DNA of 37,131 bases from Microseira wollei NIES-4236 (GTDB taxonomy: Bacteria > Cyanobacteriota > Cyanobacteriia > Cyanobacteriales > Aerosakkonemataceae), in NCBI RefSeq assembly GCF_020521235.1, contig NZ_BLAY01000098.1:1-37131 (forward strand). Reading direction: 5' to 3'. Shown one piece after another: positions 25,281 through 32,784 of the stretch. The stretch's first letter is position 1; every line of letters begins with the position of its first letter. The notes under the pieces are model-generated. The model worked only from the letters and a program-made list of their open reading frames with translations, was not told the DNA's origin and made no database searches. The position numbers and the translations under genes were made by a program.

Positions 25281-26129
25281 ATGAATCATATTTTTTGGCA
25301 CAATGGCAACTTAATTGAAGGTAAAACCCTAGAACTCGCAATAGACGATCCGGGGTTACTTTACGGCGCGACGGTTTTTACCACCCTCCGGGTGTATGAT
25401 GGGAATTTGGATCATCCTCAAACGAATTGGCTCGCACACCTGCGTCGCCTCTCTTCTTCCCTCCAAAGCTTAAATTGGCAGATACCAAACTGGGAACTTG
25501 TGCGACAAGGTGCAGAAATATTAAAACAACACTTTCCAGTTCTCAGAATTACCATATTTCCCGATGGGCGCGAATGGATTACCGGGAGAAACTTACCCGC
25601 AGATTTGACAGAAAGACAAAAATATGGTATAGCGGCTTGGGTAGCGGAAAGGGGGGAATGGGGGCGATCGCTTCCCACTCACAAGACAGGTAATTACCTA
25701 TCGGCTTGGCTAGCATTGCAGCAAGCCCAAAAATACGGTGCAAAAGAAGCCATATTAGTGGATGCATCGGGAAATTGGTTAGAAACCAGCACCGGCAACC
25801 TGTGGGGATGGCAAGATGGTAGGTGGTGGACGCCGCCCCTCGATGCGGGAATTTTGCCAGGATTAATGAGGGAGCAGTTAATTAATCGGTTGCACAGCCA
25901 AAATGAGACAGTAGGGGAAGAACCATGGACGGCTGATTTTGTGGCGGGATTGGAAGCGATCGCCTATTCCAACAGCGTCGTCGAAGTCGTCCCCATCCAT
26001 ACCATTGTGAGGAGCAGGGGAGCAGAGGAGCAGGTGAGCAGAGGAGCAGGTGAGCAGGTGAGCAGCCCCATTACCAATTACCAATTACCAATTACCCATC
26101 ACCCAGTTTTGCTAAAATTGCGTCCTTAA
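25281..26129 (+). CDS. pabC: Class IV PLP aminotransferase, aminodeoxychorismate lyase type
   Basis: 282 residues. DDPGLLYGATVFTTLRVYDG (about 22-41), PLP-lysine Lys135 in LPTHKTGNYLSAWLA, and EAILVDASGNWLETSTGNLW are fold-type IV motifs. PabC makes 4-aminobenzoate for folate. Branched-chain or D-amino-acid aminotransferases are alternatives. Starts 8 bases after the toxin stop with AGGAG unusually close to the ATG. About the last 36 residues are encoded by short repeats (GGAGCAGAGGAGCAGGTGAG, then ATTACCAATTACC), so the native C terminus has been extended or replaced. Confidence 0.78.
   Translation: MNHIFWHNGNLIEGKTLELAIDDPGLLYGATVFTTLRVYDGNLDHPQTNWLAHLRRLSSSLQSLNWQIPNWELVRQGAEILKQHFPVLRITIFPDGREWITGRNLPADLTERQKYGIAAWVAERGEWGRSLPTHKTGNYLSAWLALQQAQKYGAKEAILVDASGNWLETSTGNLWGWQDGRWWTPPLDAGILPGLMREQLINRLHSQNETVGEEPWTADFVAGLEAIAYSNSVVEVVPIHTIVRSRGAEEQVSRGAGEQVSSPITNYQLPITHHPVLLKLRP
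26010..26103. repeat. In-frame short tandem repeats at the pabC 3' end
   Basis: GGAGCAGGTGAGCAG-type units are followed by CCAATTACCAATTACC and ATTACCCATCACCC. The same CAATTACC heptamers lie between psaA and psaB and within the cobD-type gene. They add about 30 codons before VLLKLRP and the stop. Confidence 0.75.
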
Positions 26130-26179
26130 CTCACTAGGTCGCGAATTCTGAGATAAGTTAAGATAAATTAACACAAGGT

Positions 26180-26589
26180 GGTGACAAAAAGTCCTGGGTC
26201 AGCACCAGGCTCTAAAGAGACGGGGCCTTTTAGCCTCAAATCTTTAGGTAGCTGACCAGCCTAAGTCCGGTGAAATGGGGAAACTACGTTATCGGTAAGC
26301 GTTAAACCTCCTACCTACAGATGCGTAGCCAGTCTGAGCTGCTAGAACTCAACAGTTAAACAGTTTTACGAGGGGTAAGACAGTGCTTTTGGGATAGTAC
26401 CGACCGATAACTTTGGCTAGGCTAACTTTACTGGAGTAGCAAGGCGTTCCCGGCATCCAGGGAAACTGGGCAAGTACTACTCCTCTACTTGTCCTACCCT
26501 TTTAGGGGGAGGGCATTGTGATTAATGCCGTGTCACGTTTCATCCACCACTTAAAAGATGGTGGAAACCACGTTCCAGTGAGGCTTTAG
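26180..26589 (+). ncRNA. Structured RNA-like element, HEARO/omega-RNA candidate, no iscB
   Basis: About 410 bases dense with complementary pairs: outer GTGAC/GTCAC (26181-26185 with 26532-26536); CCTGG/CCAGG (26193-26209), whose loop GGTCAGC can pair with GCTGACC (26251-26257), a pseudoknot; AAAGA/TCTTT (26214-26245); CTACG/CGTAG (26284-26328); GGAGTAG/CTACTCC (26433-26483) enclosing TTCCC/GGGAA (26447-26464); GGCATT/AATGCC (26512-26529); CCACC/GGTGG (26544-26564). It ends ..GGCTTTAG directly before ATGA (26590-26593), the flank known for HEARO elements and an IscB target-adjacent motif. There is no HNH/RuvC ORF. The HEARO identity is a recall-based inference. Confidence 0.55.
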
Positions 26590-26618
26590 ATGATAAAAGC
26601 TAGGAGGATTGACTTAAG

Positions 26619-28472
26619 GTGAATAAACAATGGAGAAATGCAGGGCTGTACGCATTGCTAGCCCTTGTCGTGGTTGCATTAGCCACCGCATTTTTTGACA
26701 AGCAAGCCCCGACTAGCAAGACTTGGCGCTACAGTCAGTTCATTCAGGAAGTCCAAAAGCAACAAAACAGAGAATTTGATAAAGTCAGCATCACCGCTGA
26801 CCGGACTAAGGCGCGGTTTAGGGATCGAAACGACTCAAAGACCTGGATCTGGGTCAACCTCCCCAACGACCCGGATCTGATTAATATACTGACAGCAAAC
26901 AAGGTCAATATTGAAGTATTGCCTCCCCAAGACGAAGGCTTCTGGCTGAGAGCGTTGAGTAGCTTGTTCTTCCCCATCCTGCTTTTGGTAGGATTGTTCT
27001 TCTTGCTGCGCCGCGCCCAAAATGGCCCAGGATCTCAAGCAATGAACTTTGGCAAGTCAAAAGCCAGAGTGCAAATGGAACCCCAAACTCAAGTAACCTT
27101 TGGGGATGTTGCCGGTATTGACCAAGCCAAGCTGGAACTCAACGAAGTTGTTGACTTCCTCAAAAACGCCGACCGCTTTACCGCCGTTGGTGCGAAAATT
27201 CCCAAAGGCGTGTTGCTAGTTGGCCCTCCAGGGACGGGTAAAACTTTGCTCGCTCGCGCCGTCGCTGGGGAAGCTGGCGTGCCTTTCTTCTCGATTTCCG
27301 GTTCGGAGTTTGTCGAAATGTTCGTGGGTGTGGGTGCTTCCCGCGTGCGCGACTTGTTTGAACAAGCTAAAGCCAACGCACCCTGCATCGTCTTCATCGA
27401 TGAAATTGACGCCGTTGGTCGTCAGCGGGGTGCAGGTCTAGGCGGCGGTAACGATGAACGGGAACAAACCTTAAACCAGTTATTGACCGAAATGGACGGT
27501 TTTGAAGGCAATACTGGCATCATTATTATTGCCGCTACCAACCGTCCAGATGTGTTAGATGCAGCTTTAATGCGTCCGGGTCGGTTTGACCGTCAAGTCG
27601 TCGTAGATCGTCCCGATTACGGCGGACGCTTGGAAATTCTCCGAGTCCACGCCCGCGGTAAGACTTTGGCGAAGGATGTGGATCTGGAAAAGATTGCCCG
27701 TCGGACTCCTGGTTTTACTGGTGCGGATTTGTCTAATTTGCTCAACGAAGCGGCTATTTTGGCTGCGCGTCGCAATTTGACCGAAATTTCGATGGATGAA
27801 GTCAACGACGCGATTGACCGCGTGTTGGCGGGTCCGGAGAAGAAAGACCGGGTAATGAGCGAAAAGCGCAAGACTTTGGTCGCCTATCACGAAGCAGGTC
27901 ACGCCCTTGTGGGTGCGCTGATGCCAGATTATGACCCAGTACAGAAGATTAGCATTATTCCGCGCGGGCGGGCTGGTGGTTTAACTTGGTTCACGCCGAG
28001 TGAAGATCGGTTAGATTCTGGTTTGTATAGCCGTTCTTACTTGCAAAATCAAATGGCTGTCGCTTTAGGCGGTCGCGTTGCTGAAGAAATTATCTTTGGT
28101 GAGGAAGAAGTTACTACTGGTGCGTCGAACGACTTGCAACAGGTGGCGCGGGTGGCGCGTCAAATGGTGACAAGATTTGGGATGAGCGATCGCTTGGGTC
28201 AAGTGGCGTTGGGTCGTCAGAATGGGAACATGTTCCTCGGTCGCGATATCATGGCGGAACGGGATTTCTCGGAAGCAACTGCTGCGGTGATCGATGATGA
28301 GGTTCGCAAGCTGGTGGCGCAAGCTTACACCCGCGCTAAAGATGTGTTGGTGAGTAATAAGCACGTTTTGGATCAACTGGCGGATATGTTGGTTGAGAAG
28401 GAAACTGTTGATGCCGATGAGTTGCAAGAGTTGTTGGCTAATAGCGATGTGAAGATGGCTGCGATCGCTTAA
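26619..28472 (+). CDS. ftsH: ATP-dependent zinc metalloprotease FtsH
   Basis: 617 residues. FtsH hexamers in the thylakoid or plasma membrane unfold and degrade membrane proteins; in cyanobacteria some paralogues remove damaged photosystem II D1 or control regulators. Transmembrane segments at about 9-25 and 114-130; AAA+ domain with Walker A GPPGTGKT (202-209), Walker B IVFIDEID (257-264), second region of homology [18 protein letters not shown] (307-324); zinc motif HEAGH (424-428). The start is GTG 26619 with TAGGAGG (26601-26607). Length and N terminus ([14 protein letters not shown]) suggest the FtsH3-like type (tentative). The structured element at 26180-26589 abuts its ribosome-binding site. 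Confidence 0.97.
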   Translation: MNKQWRNAGLYALLALVVVALATAFFDKQAPTSKTWRYSQFIQEVQKQQNREFDKVSITADRTKARFRDRNDSKTWIWVNLPNDPDLINILTANKVNIEVLPPQDEGFWLRALSSLFFPILLLVGLFFLLRRAQNGPGSQAMNFGKSKARVQMEPQTQVTFGDVAGIDQAKLELNEVVDFLKNADRFTAVGAKIPKGVLLVGPPGTGKTLLARAVAGEAGVPFFSISGSEFVEMFVGVGASRVRDLFEQAKANAPCIVFIDEIDAVGRQRGAGLGGGNDEREQTLNQLLTEMDGFEGNTGIIIIAATNRPDVLDAALMRPGRFDRQVVVDRPDYGGRLEILRVHARGKTLAKDVDLEKIARRTPGFTGADLSNLLNEAAILAARRNLTEISMDEVNDAIDRVLAGPEKKDRVMSEKRKTLVAYHEAGHALVGALMPDYDPVQKISIIPRGRAGGLTWFTPSEDRLDSGLYSRSYLQNQMAVALGGRVAEEIIFGEEEVTTGASNDLQQVARVARQMVTRFGMSDRLGQVALGRQNGNMFLGRDIMAERDFSEATAAVIDDEVRKLVAQAYTRAKDVLVSNKHVLDQLADMLVEKETVDADELQELLANSDVKMAAIA

Positions 28473-28619
28473 TTGCAGATTGCAGATTTTAGATGGAAGA
28501 TTTGGGGAAATTCTGGGTAATCCAGGGTTTCCCTGATTTTTTTTGAACCGCGAAGACGCGATAGACGCGATAGCGGCTTCCCGTAGGGTAGGGCGCGAAG
28601 GAAGAGGGTAGGGGAGGGC
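28473..28619. repeat. Intergenic repeats after ftsH
   Basis: ATTGCAGATTGCAGATTTTAGATGG short repeats are followed by CGCGAAGACGCGATAGACGCGATAGCGGCTTCC, a common type of HIP1-related cyanobacterial repeat. No clear terminator stem is found, though CAGGGTTTCCCTGATTTTTTTT (about 28523-28544) contains CAGGG/CCCTG followed by eight T and could terminate ftsH. Confidence 0.45.
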
Positions 28620-28856
28620 TTACTCGCTATCCTTGTTTGAGTTGTACAGGTAGAGCATTACGAACTCTTCAGCCGCTTCTGGGTCAAGTTTTTCCAAACC
28701 GCTTTTAATCTCAAAAATGACATCTCCTGTTGGCTCTCTCACTTCATTGACCCAACGGCTAACATTGGCTGGAGCAATTTCCATTGCGATCGCCAGCTTG
28801 TTTTGACTAATGCCTTGACACTCTCCGGTCTCTTGACGCGGAGATTCTTGGTTCAT
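28620..28856 (-). CDS. XRE-type HTH protein, 5' end replaced by the tnpB element
   Basis: 78 residues. ISQNKLAIAMEIAPANVSRW (about 16-35) is a cro/C1-type HTH, followed by VNEVREPTGDVIFEIKSGLE and an acidic tail. The first 14 residues (MNQESPRQETGECQ) are encoded by the right end of the inserted IS, and the ATG overlaps the tnpB stop (ATGA). So the native start and part of helix 1 were separated by the insertion. The remainder might still be made by coupling to tnpB translation, or may be dead. Joining the sequence left of the IS (ATGACGTTTTGTTAC) to GGCATTAGTC gives an in-frame start MTFCYGISQNK, although that N terminus is short for the family. Confidence 0.6.
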   Translation of the reverse strand: MNQESPRQETGECQGISQNKLAIAMEIAPANVSRWVNEVREPTGDVIFEIKSGLEKLDPEAAEEFVMLYLYNSNKDSE

Positions 28857-29000
28857 AGAGCGATCTTGCCCAGGCTTGTTGCCAAATCCGGACAGAGGAT
28901 CTTCTCTTCCCAAGCGTTAATTCCCGTGTGTCCCACGGTATTTGTTAACTGATAACCAGTCTGTTTCAGCGCCTTATCCAAAATATTTATCGCTGCATTA
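28799..29000 (-). ncRNA. Putative omega-RNA and guide of TnpB
   Basis: By analogy with characterised TnpB systems, the guide RNA overlaps the 3' end of tnpB and the IS right end. The guide begins just outside TCAA, here GGCATTAGTCAAAACA (28814-28799, minus strand). The 5' limit is not visible; 29000 is a rough estimate. The guide would match the uninterrupted XRE gene next to TTAC. Confidence 0.5.
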
Positions 29001-30118
29001 TGGTCGCGGTCTAAGACGCATCCACATTGACAAATGTGAGTGCGAACAGACAGCGACTTTTTCACTATTTCACCGCATCCGGAGCAATTTTGACTGGTAT
29101 ATTGAGGCGGTACTCCTATCACCACCTTCCCATAAACCCTACCCAAATATTCCACCCATTCGGTGAATTGCGACCATGCAGCATCGCTAATAGACTTGGC
29201 TAAATGGCGATTCTTCACCATGTTTCGGACTTGCAGTTTCTCAAACGCCACGAAATCATTCGATTTCACCACGCACAATGCCGTCTTGACGGCAAAGTCT
29301 TTACGCTGGCGGGAAACTTTTAGATGCTTGCGCCCCAATCTTTTAATTGCATGAAGGCGATTGTTGGAGCCTTTCTTTTTCCTAGAAACGCGACGATGCA
29401 ACCTTTTTAACGCCTTTTCGGATTTACGTAGGTGGCGAAGATTCTCTACCTTGTTCCCTTCGGAATCGGTATAAAAGGCAGCTAATCCCACATCCAGTCC
29501 GATGGTTTTACCAGTAGGCTTAACATCGATATTGCGTTGTGCTTGAATGACAAACTGAACGTAGTAGCCATCGCTACGCCGTACTATTCTTACCCGTTTA
29601 ATTTGTTCTATTTGGTAATAGTGGAGATCTCGCGTCCCTATCAGTTTTAACCTACCGATACCCCATTTATCGGTAAAGTTGATATATTTGCGGTCGTCTG
29701 ATAGCTTCCATCCGGTGGTTTTGTATTCCACGGAGCGGTTGCGCTTTTGAAATTTGGGATACCCAATATTTCCCTGCTTGCCAGACTTACAGTTATCGTA
29801 AAATCGCTGCACCGAAAACGATGCTCGCTCGGTTGCTGCTTGTCTCCCTTGGGAATTAAGTTTATCTGCCAACCCAAATTCTTTTGCTAAAATAGCACGT
29901 TTGCTAAATTCAGACAATTTAACGCCACGATTGTCCATCCAAAATCTAATGGTTTTGTTGCGAATGAATTGAAATGTTCGGATCGCTTCGTCGATTGAAC
30001 GGTATTGTTCAGCTTTTCCTTTGATTTTAAATTCGTAGACAATCATAGCGTTATTCTCATCGACCTTTGTTTATTGTACAACCTGTCTTAGGGAGCTTGT
30101 ATTTCCCTAAAGCAAGTT
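28815..30118 (-). mobile_element. tnpB-only IS200/IS605-family element
   Basis: 1304 bp. On the minus strand the left flank ends TTAC (30122-30119) and the element starts AACTTGCTTTAGGGA with a left-end hairpin (TTTAGGGA / TCCCTAA, about 30092-30112). The right end has a hairpin (TCTCCG / CGGAGA, about 28824-28846) and ends ..GTGTCAA at 28815. TTAC left and TCAA right are the cleavage tetranucleotides described for IS608. There is no tnpA, so movement would need a transposase in trans. Confidence 0.8.
28853..30046 (-). CDS. tnpB: RNA-guided endonuclease TnpB
   Basis: 397 residues, a full-length TnpB. Order: OrfB N-terminal helix-turn-helix-like region (1-~60, MIVYEFKIKGKAEQ), the core beta-barrel region, then RuvC: Asp185 in TIGLDVGLAAF, Glu269 in FVAFEKLQVRNM, zinc ribbon CSGCG (321-325) with HICQCGC (337-343), and the third acidic in LDRDHNAAINI (about 346-348). 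All catalytic residues are present, so it should be active as the omega-RNA-guided nuclease that cuts the donor joint and keeps the IS. The ATG at 30046 follows a weak site. Its stop overlaps the downstream HTH ORF. Confidence 0.93.
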   Translation of the reverse strand: MIVYEFKIKGKAEQYRSIDEAIRTFQFIRNKTIRFWMDNRGVKLSEFSKRAILAKEFGLADKLNSQGRQAATERASFSVQRFYDNCKSGKQGNIGYPKFQKRNRSVEYKTTGWKLSDDRKYINFTDKWGIGRLKLIGTRDLHYYQIEQIKRVRIVRRSDGYYVQFVIQAQRNIDVKPTGKTIGLDVGLAAFYTDSEGNKVENLRHLRKSEKALKRLHRRVSRKKKGSNNRLHAIKRLGRKHLKVSRQRKDFAVKTALCVVKSNDFVAFEKLQVRNMVKNRHLAKSISDAAWSQFTEWVEYLGRVYGKVVIGVPPQYTSQNCSGCGEIVKKSLSVRTHICQCGCVLDRDHNAAINILDKALKQTGYQLTNTVGHTGINAWEEKILCPDLATSLGKIAL

Positions 30119-30213
30119 GTAACAAAACGTCATATGTGACTGCAACTAAAGTTGCTCGTGTCCGCTGCTCGATCGCGCAATAAATTGACGTGGCTTTCAG
30201 CGTCCCGCTCTTC

Positions 30214-30269
30214 TTAGGTAAATGTTACCCATTAGGTAAGATGTTTTAGTATCTTACCTAATAGGTAAC
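30214..30269. promoter_or_regulatory. TTACCTAA operator-like cluster
   Basis: GTTACCCATTAGGTAAGAT (30224-30242) and ATCTTACCTAATAGGTAAC (30251-30269) form a 19-bp inverted repeat with one mismatch across an 8-base spacer. A further TTAGGTAA lies at 30214-30221. It lies between the interrupted XRE gene and the divergent 30295 gene, the expected place for an XRE autoregulatory operator. Confidence 0.55.
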
Positions 30270-30294
30270 TTTTTCCGGAAATACCCGATTTCCT

Positions 30295-30582
30295 ATGATT
30301 GAAGACTTTCTATCCGAACCGAAGGAAAGCCCTACAACGCCGAATCCTAGCCCAAGGTCAGGCGAGGACCGCGATCCTTTGAGAGTGCTGCTGATTGGTT
30401 CTCGCCAAAGGGTAATTCGCGAGAGACACAAGCTGTTTGCAATGGGTTATGCTCAACTTTACGAATGGAGTTCTCTGCAACGCGCTCGTATTCCTGGTAA
30501 AGTCATGAGTATTTTGACTAAATATTCGGATAAAGTATTGACTGAATTACCCGATTTGGACAACAAACCGGAGCGAGAATAA
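30295..30582 (+). CDS. Conserved cyanobacterial hypothetical protein
   Basis: 95 residues. A Pro-rich N terminus (PKESPTTPNPSPRSGEDRDP) is followed by a compact conserved core, LRVLLIGSRQRVIRERHKLF, AMGYAQLYEWSSL, and GKVMSILTKY. I recall this as a small family found across cyanobacteria, with no known function. It is often next to or part of repeat-rich accessory DNA. Start ATG 30295; no clear ribosome-binding site. Probably controlled by the TTACCTAA palindrome just upstream. Confidence 0.65.
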   Translation: MIEDFLSEPKESPTTPNPSPRSGEDRDPLRVLLIGSRQRVIRERHKLFAMGYAQLYEWSSLQRARIPGKVMSILTKYSDKVLTELPDLDNKPERE

Positions 30583-30604
30583 CTGTTGGATTTGTGCGGA
30601 AATA

Positions 30605-30700
30605 GGGGGTGCGATCGCGAAGCTAGCCCTTGGCATATCGCTTGATAAAATACGAGCGATTATGATTGGGATGTGTTTGGCGATCGCACCTTTATCTGGA
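30605..30700. repeat. HIP1-linked interspersed repeat
   Basis: GCGATCGCGAAGCTAGCCCTTGGCATATCGC also occurs at about 21436-21466 (CGCGAAGCTAGCCCTTGGCA). Further HIP1 sites lie at about 30680. Nothing else is seen in 30583-30770. Confidence 0.6.
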
Positions 30701-30770
30701 AGAATAATTCGCCAAATTTACTCATGTTAAACTAGAAGCAAGGCAAGAGCTAAGTTGGGGAAAAATAACT

Positions 30771-31406
30771 ATGACAGCTACTCTACAAGCAACAGAAAAG
30801 CGCTACTACACCCCAGAGGAATATTTAGCACTGGAAGAAACCGCAGAATACAAAAGTGAATATCACGATGGCGAGATCGTACCGATGACGAGTGGAAATA
30901 CAAATCACAATCAAATTGCACTCAACTTAAGCGTTGCCTTAAGTATCGCTTTTAAAAAACAGAATTACCGAGTATACATTGGTGATGTGCGCTTGTGGAT
31001 ACCGAAATTCAAACGCTTTACTTATCCTGATGTGATGGTAATTGCAGGTCAACCGGAATATTACAATAACCGTAAAGATACTATTACCAATGCTCAAGTA
31101 ATTATTGAAGTTTTATCGAAATCGACTAAGGGTTACGATCGAGGTGATAAATTTCAATTTTATCGCACAGTACCCAGTTTTAAAGAGTATATTTTGCTCG
31201 ACCAAAGTCAGATGTTTATCGAACAGTATACTAAACAAGAAAATAAGCGCTGGTCTTATAGCGTGTACGATCGAGAAGATGCGGCGCTAACCTTCAGTTC
31301 TTTTCAGGTTGAAGTCTCTCTAGAAGACATTTATGACAAGGTTGATTTTGCCAATGGGGAACCTCAAGAATATCCAGAATATTTCTACGAAATGGAAGAG
31401 GAATGA
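30771..31406 (+). CDS. Uma2-family endonuclease (DUF820, restriction-endonuclease-like)
   Basis: 211 residues, typical of the very large cyanobacterial Uma2/DUF820 family. The N terminus YYTPEEYLALEETAEYKSEY with HDGEIVPMTSGN, then YPDVMVIAG (Asp of the nuclease core), AQVIIEVLSKST (Glu-x-x-Ser) and the GYDRGDKFQFYRTVPSFKEY helix are hallmarks. The fold is PD-(D/E)XK-like. The biological role is unknown, and links with mobile DNA are suspected. It is a stand-alone gene with start ATG 30771 and AGTTGGGG upstream as a weak site. Confidence 0.85.
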   Translation: MTATLQATEKRYYTPEEYLALEETAEYKSEYHDGEIVPMTSGNTNHNQIALNLSVALSIAFKKQNYRVYIGDVRLWIPKFKRFTYPDVMVIAGQPEYYNNRKDTITNAQVIIEVLSKSTKGYDRGDKFQFYRTVPSFKEYILLDQSQMFIEQYTKQENKRWSYSVYDREDAALTFSSFQVEVSLEDIYDKVDFANGEPQEYPEYFYEMEEE

Positions 31407-31499
31407 GAGCGATCGCATGATGATTAATTATTAAATTTGCCAGCCTGCTTGGGATTAAAAATCCGGGCAAGTGTAGACGATACCACCGGAGTTTAAATG

Positions 31500-31566
31500 G
31501 TTGTAGGGGCGGGTTTTACCAACAATATTTGTCACCAACAGATAACTTAAATAAACCCGCCCCGAC
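31500..31566. repeat. GTAGGGGCGGGTTT palindrome
   Basis: GTAGGGGCGGGTTTTACC (31502-31519) faces AAACCCGCCCC (about 31552-31563). The same family occurs at about 15305-15371, 21362-21423 and 24660-24722, so four copies are in this window. Confidence 0.75.
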
Positions 31567-31642
31567 CGATGATTTTGCCAGAAACCAAATTTCTAAGGTA
31601 TACAATAAAAATATCTCAAAATCCATGCACCCCTTTCCTCCG

Positions 31643-31969
31643 ATGACAGAATCAACCCAGAAACGCCAAGTTCGCCGAGGTCGCATTTTTCCCGAACACC
31701 AGAGTAGTCCAGAAACTCGCGCTAGACGCATCGCTGAAAGGGAAAAATTAGGTAAGCGCTGTCGCCAAATTTTCGAGCAAATTCGCCCACAATTAATGTC
31801 AACTCATTACAATTGGTTCATCGCCATTGATGCAGAAACAGGTAACTATTTGCTCGATGAAAAGTTTGATGGTTTGATGCACAAAGTGAAAGTTAATTAT
31901 CCGTTTAATGGTAGAGTCAGATTAACCACTTTTCGCCTGAATGAAGATGGTTATTGTGGTTTAATATGA
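31643..31969 (+). CDS. Conserved cyanobacterial small protein paired with an aspartic protease
   Basis: 108 residues from ATG 31643 (ATG 31625 also possible). Pattern MTESTQKRQVRRGRIFPEHQ ... RARRIAEREKLGKRCRQIFE, QIRPQLMSTHYNWFIAIDAE, DEKFDGLMHK. I recall this small family only as a gene found directly upstream of retropepsin-like proteases in cyanobacteria. Here its TGA overlaps the ATG of such a gene, which makes a protease/partner module likely (inference; the two may act as a toxin-antitoxin-like unit, unproven). The partner is broken, as described next. Confidence 0.65.
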   Translation: MTESTQKRQVRRGRIFPEHQSSPETRARRIAEREKLGKRCRQIFEQIRPQLMSTHYNWFIAIDAETGNYLLDEKFDGLMHKVKVNYPFNGRVRLTTFRLNEDGYCGLI

Positions 31970-32347
31970 TTTCGGGTCGATTTGAGGAACGGGGAAAACT
32001 GATTTTTGAGATTGAATTAGTCACAGCTTACGGAAAAAAACTTGCTGTTGATGTGTTACTGGATACAGGGTTTACGACGGGTTACTTGGCAGTTCATGCG
32101 GATGATATCGAAGCTTTAGGTTGGCCTATTTTAACTTCTGAAGTTGAAATGCTCTCCAGCAAGAGGAACTGAATATTTTGATATTTATGAAGGTCGGGTA
32201 ATTGTGGATAGCAGAGAATTTATTGTCCCGGTTCACGTCGGTTAGGACTTGCCGGAAATTATGTTTGGTCGTCAATGGTTGAGTTTAATGAAGCTGGTTA
32301 TTGATGAAAAAAATGGAATTTTTACTTTGGAATACGTGGGAGAGTAA
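31966..32347 (+). pseudogene. Retropepsin-like aspartic protease, broken
   Basis: ATG 31966 reads MISGRFEERGKLIFEIELVT and VLLDTGFTTGYLAVHADDIE, the D-T-G catalytic motif of clan AA. The frame ends at TGA near 32170 (SSKRN) but continues in another frame as GTEYFDIYEGRVIVDSREFI and VPVHVG, then a TAG at about 32243, then DLPEIMFGRQWLSLMKLVI ending LEYVGE at 32347. So there are two lesions, a frameshift and a nonsense codon, in what was a ~125-residue protein. Confidence 0.75.
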
Positions 32348-32360
32348 TTGGTTTTGCGTT

Positions 32361-32510
32361 CAAAGTCCGCCCGGAGATTAAAATCCCAGGCTAATAGCGA
32401 AAGTCCATTAAAATGGACTGGGTGGTAAGAAGCGGAGTTTCTGAGGTTTACCAGTCGGTTTTAACCGACTTTCGCTATGAGACGGGGAATTTATTCCCCG
32501 GCGGACTTTG
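32361..32510. repeat. Symmetrical multi-hairpin element
   Basis: CAAAGTCCGCC (32361-32371) pairs with GGCGGACTTTG (32500-32510). Inside: ATAGCGAAAGTC (32394-32405) pairs with GACTTTCGCTAT (32467-32478), in competition with hairpins AGTCCATTAAAATGGACT (32402-32419) and AGTCGGTTTTAACCGACT (32453-32470), plus CGGGGAATTTATTCCCCG (32483-32500). There is no ORF. The pairing is near perfect throughout, as expected of a recent mobile palindromic unit or a folded RNA. Confidence 0.8.
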
Positions 32511-32610
32511 ACCACAAATGCAAAATCTAAGTTCAAGGTAGAAACTGTTGCCAGAAACAAAATTGATGACCCTGATGTAAGATATGAGTTTACCGAGTTG
32601 GCGGCGAACT

Positions 32611-32784
32611 TCAACGCGACACCCGCCAAATTTCGATAACTCCGTCAACACTGCCGCTAACCAAAGTCTGCCTATCTGGATTGATGGCGACAGAATAAAC
32701 CAAGCTGGAATGACCCGACAAAGACCGGATTAAATTACCTGTCGCCAAATTCCAAATTTTGATCGTATGTTTAGCAGCATTTCC
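32611..32784 (-). pseudogene. WD40-repeat protein, C-terminal remnant
   Basis: One minus-strand frame reads GNAAKHTIKIWNLATGNLIR, SLSGHSSLVYSVAINPDRQT, LVSGSVDGVIEIWRV and stops at 32611. These are the end of one and the whole of another WD40 blade (GH ... W). It has no start, and its 5' edge is fused to the end of the PEP-CTERM gene, so it is a fragment left by a deletion or recombination. Confidence 0.7.

Noticed and set aside
26140-26618. RNase P RNA or a group I/II intron upstream of ftsH
   Set aside because: The GGAGGAAAGTCC-type RNase P core and the GUGYG start / AY end with domain V of group II introns are not seen. The ATGA end and nested stems fit HEARO better.
28815-30118. Complete IS605 with tnpA
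   Set aside because: No Y1 transposase (HUH motif) is found in the element or within 1 kb of either side; only tnpB is present.
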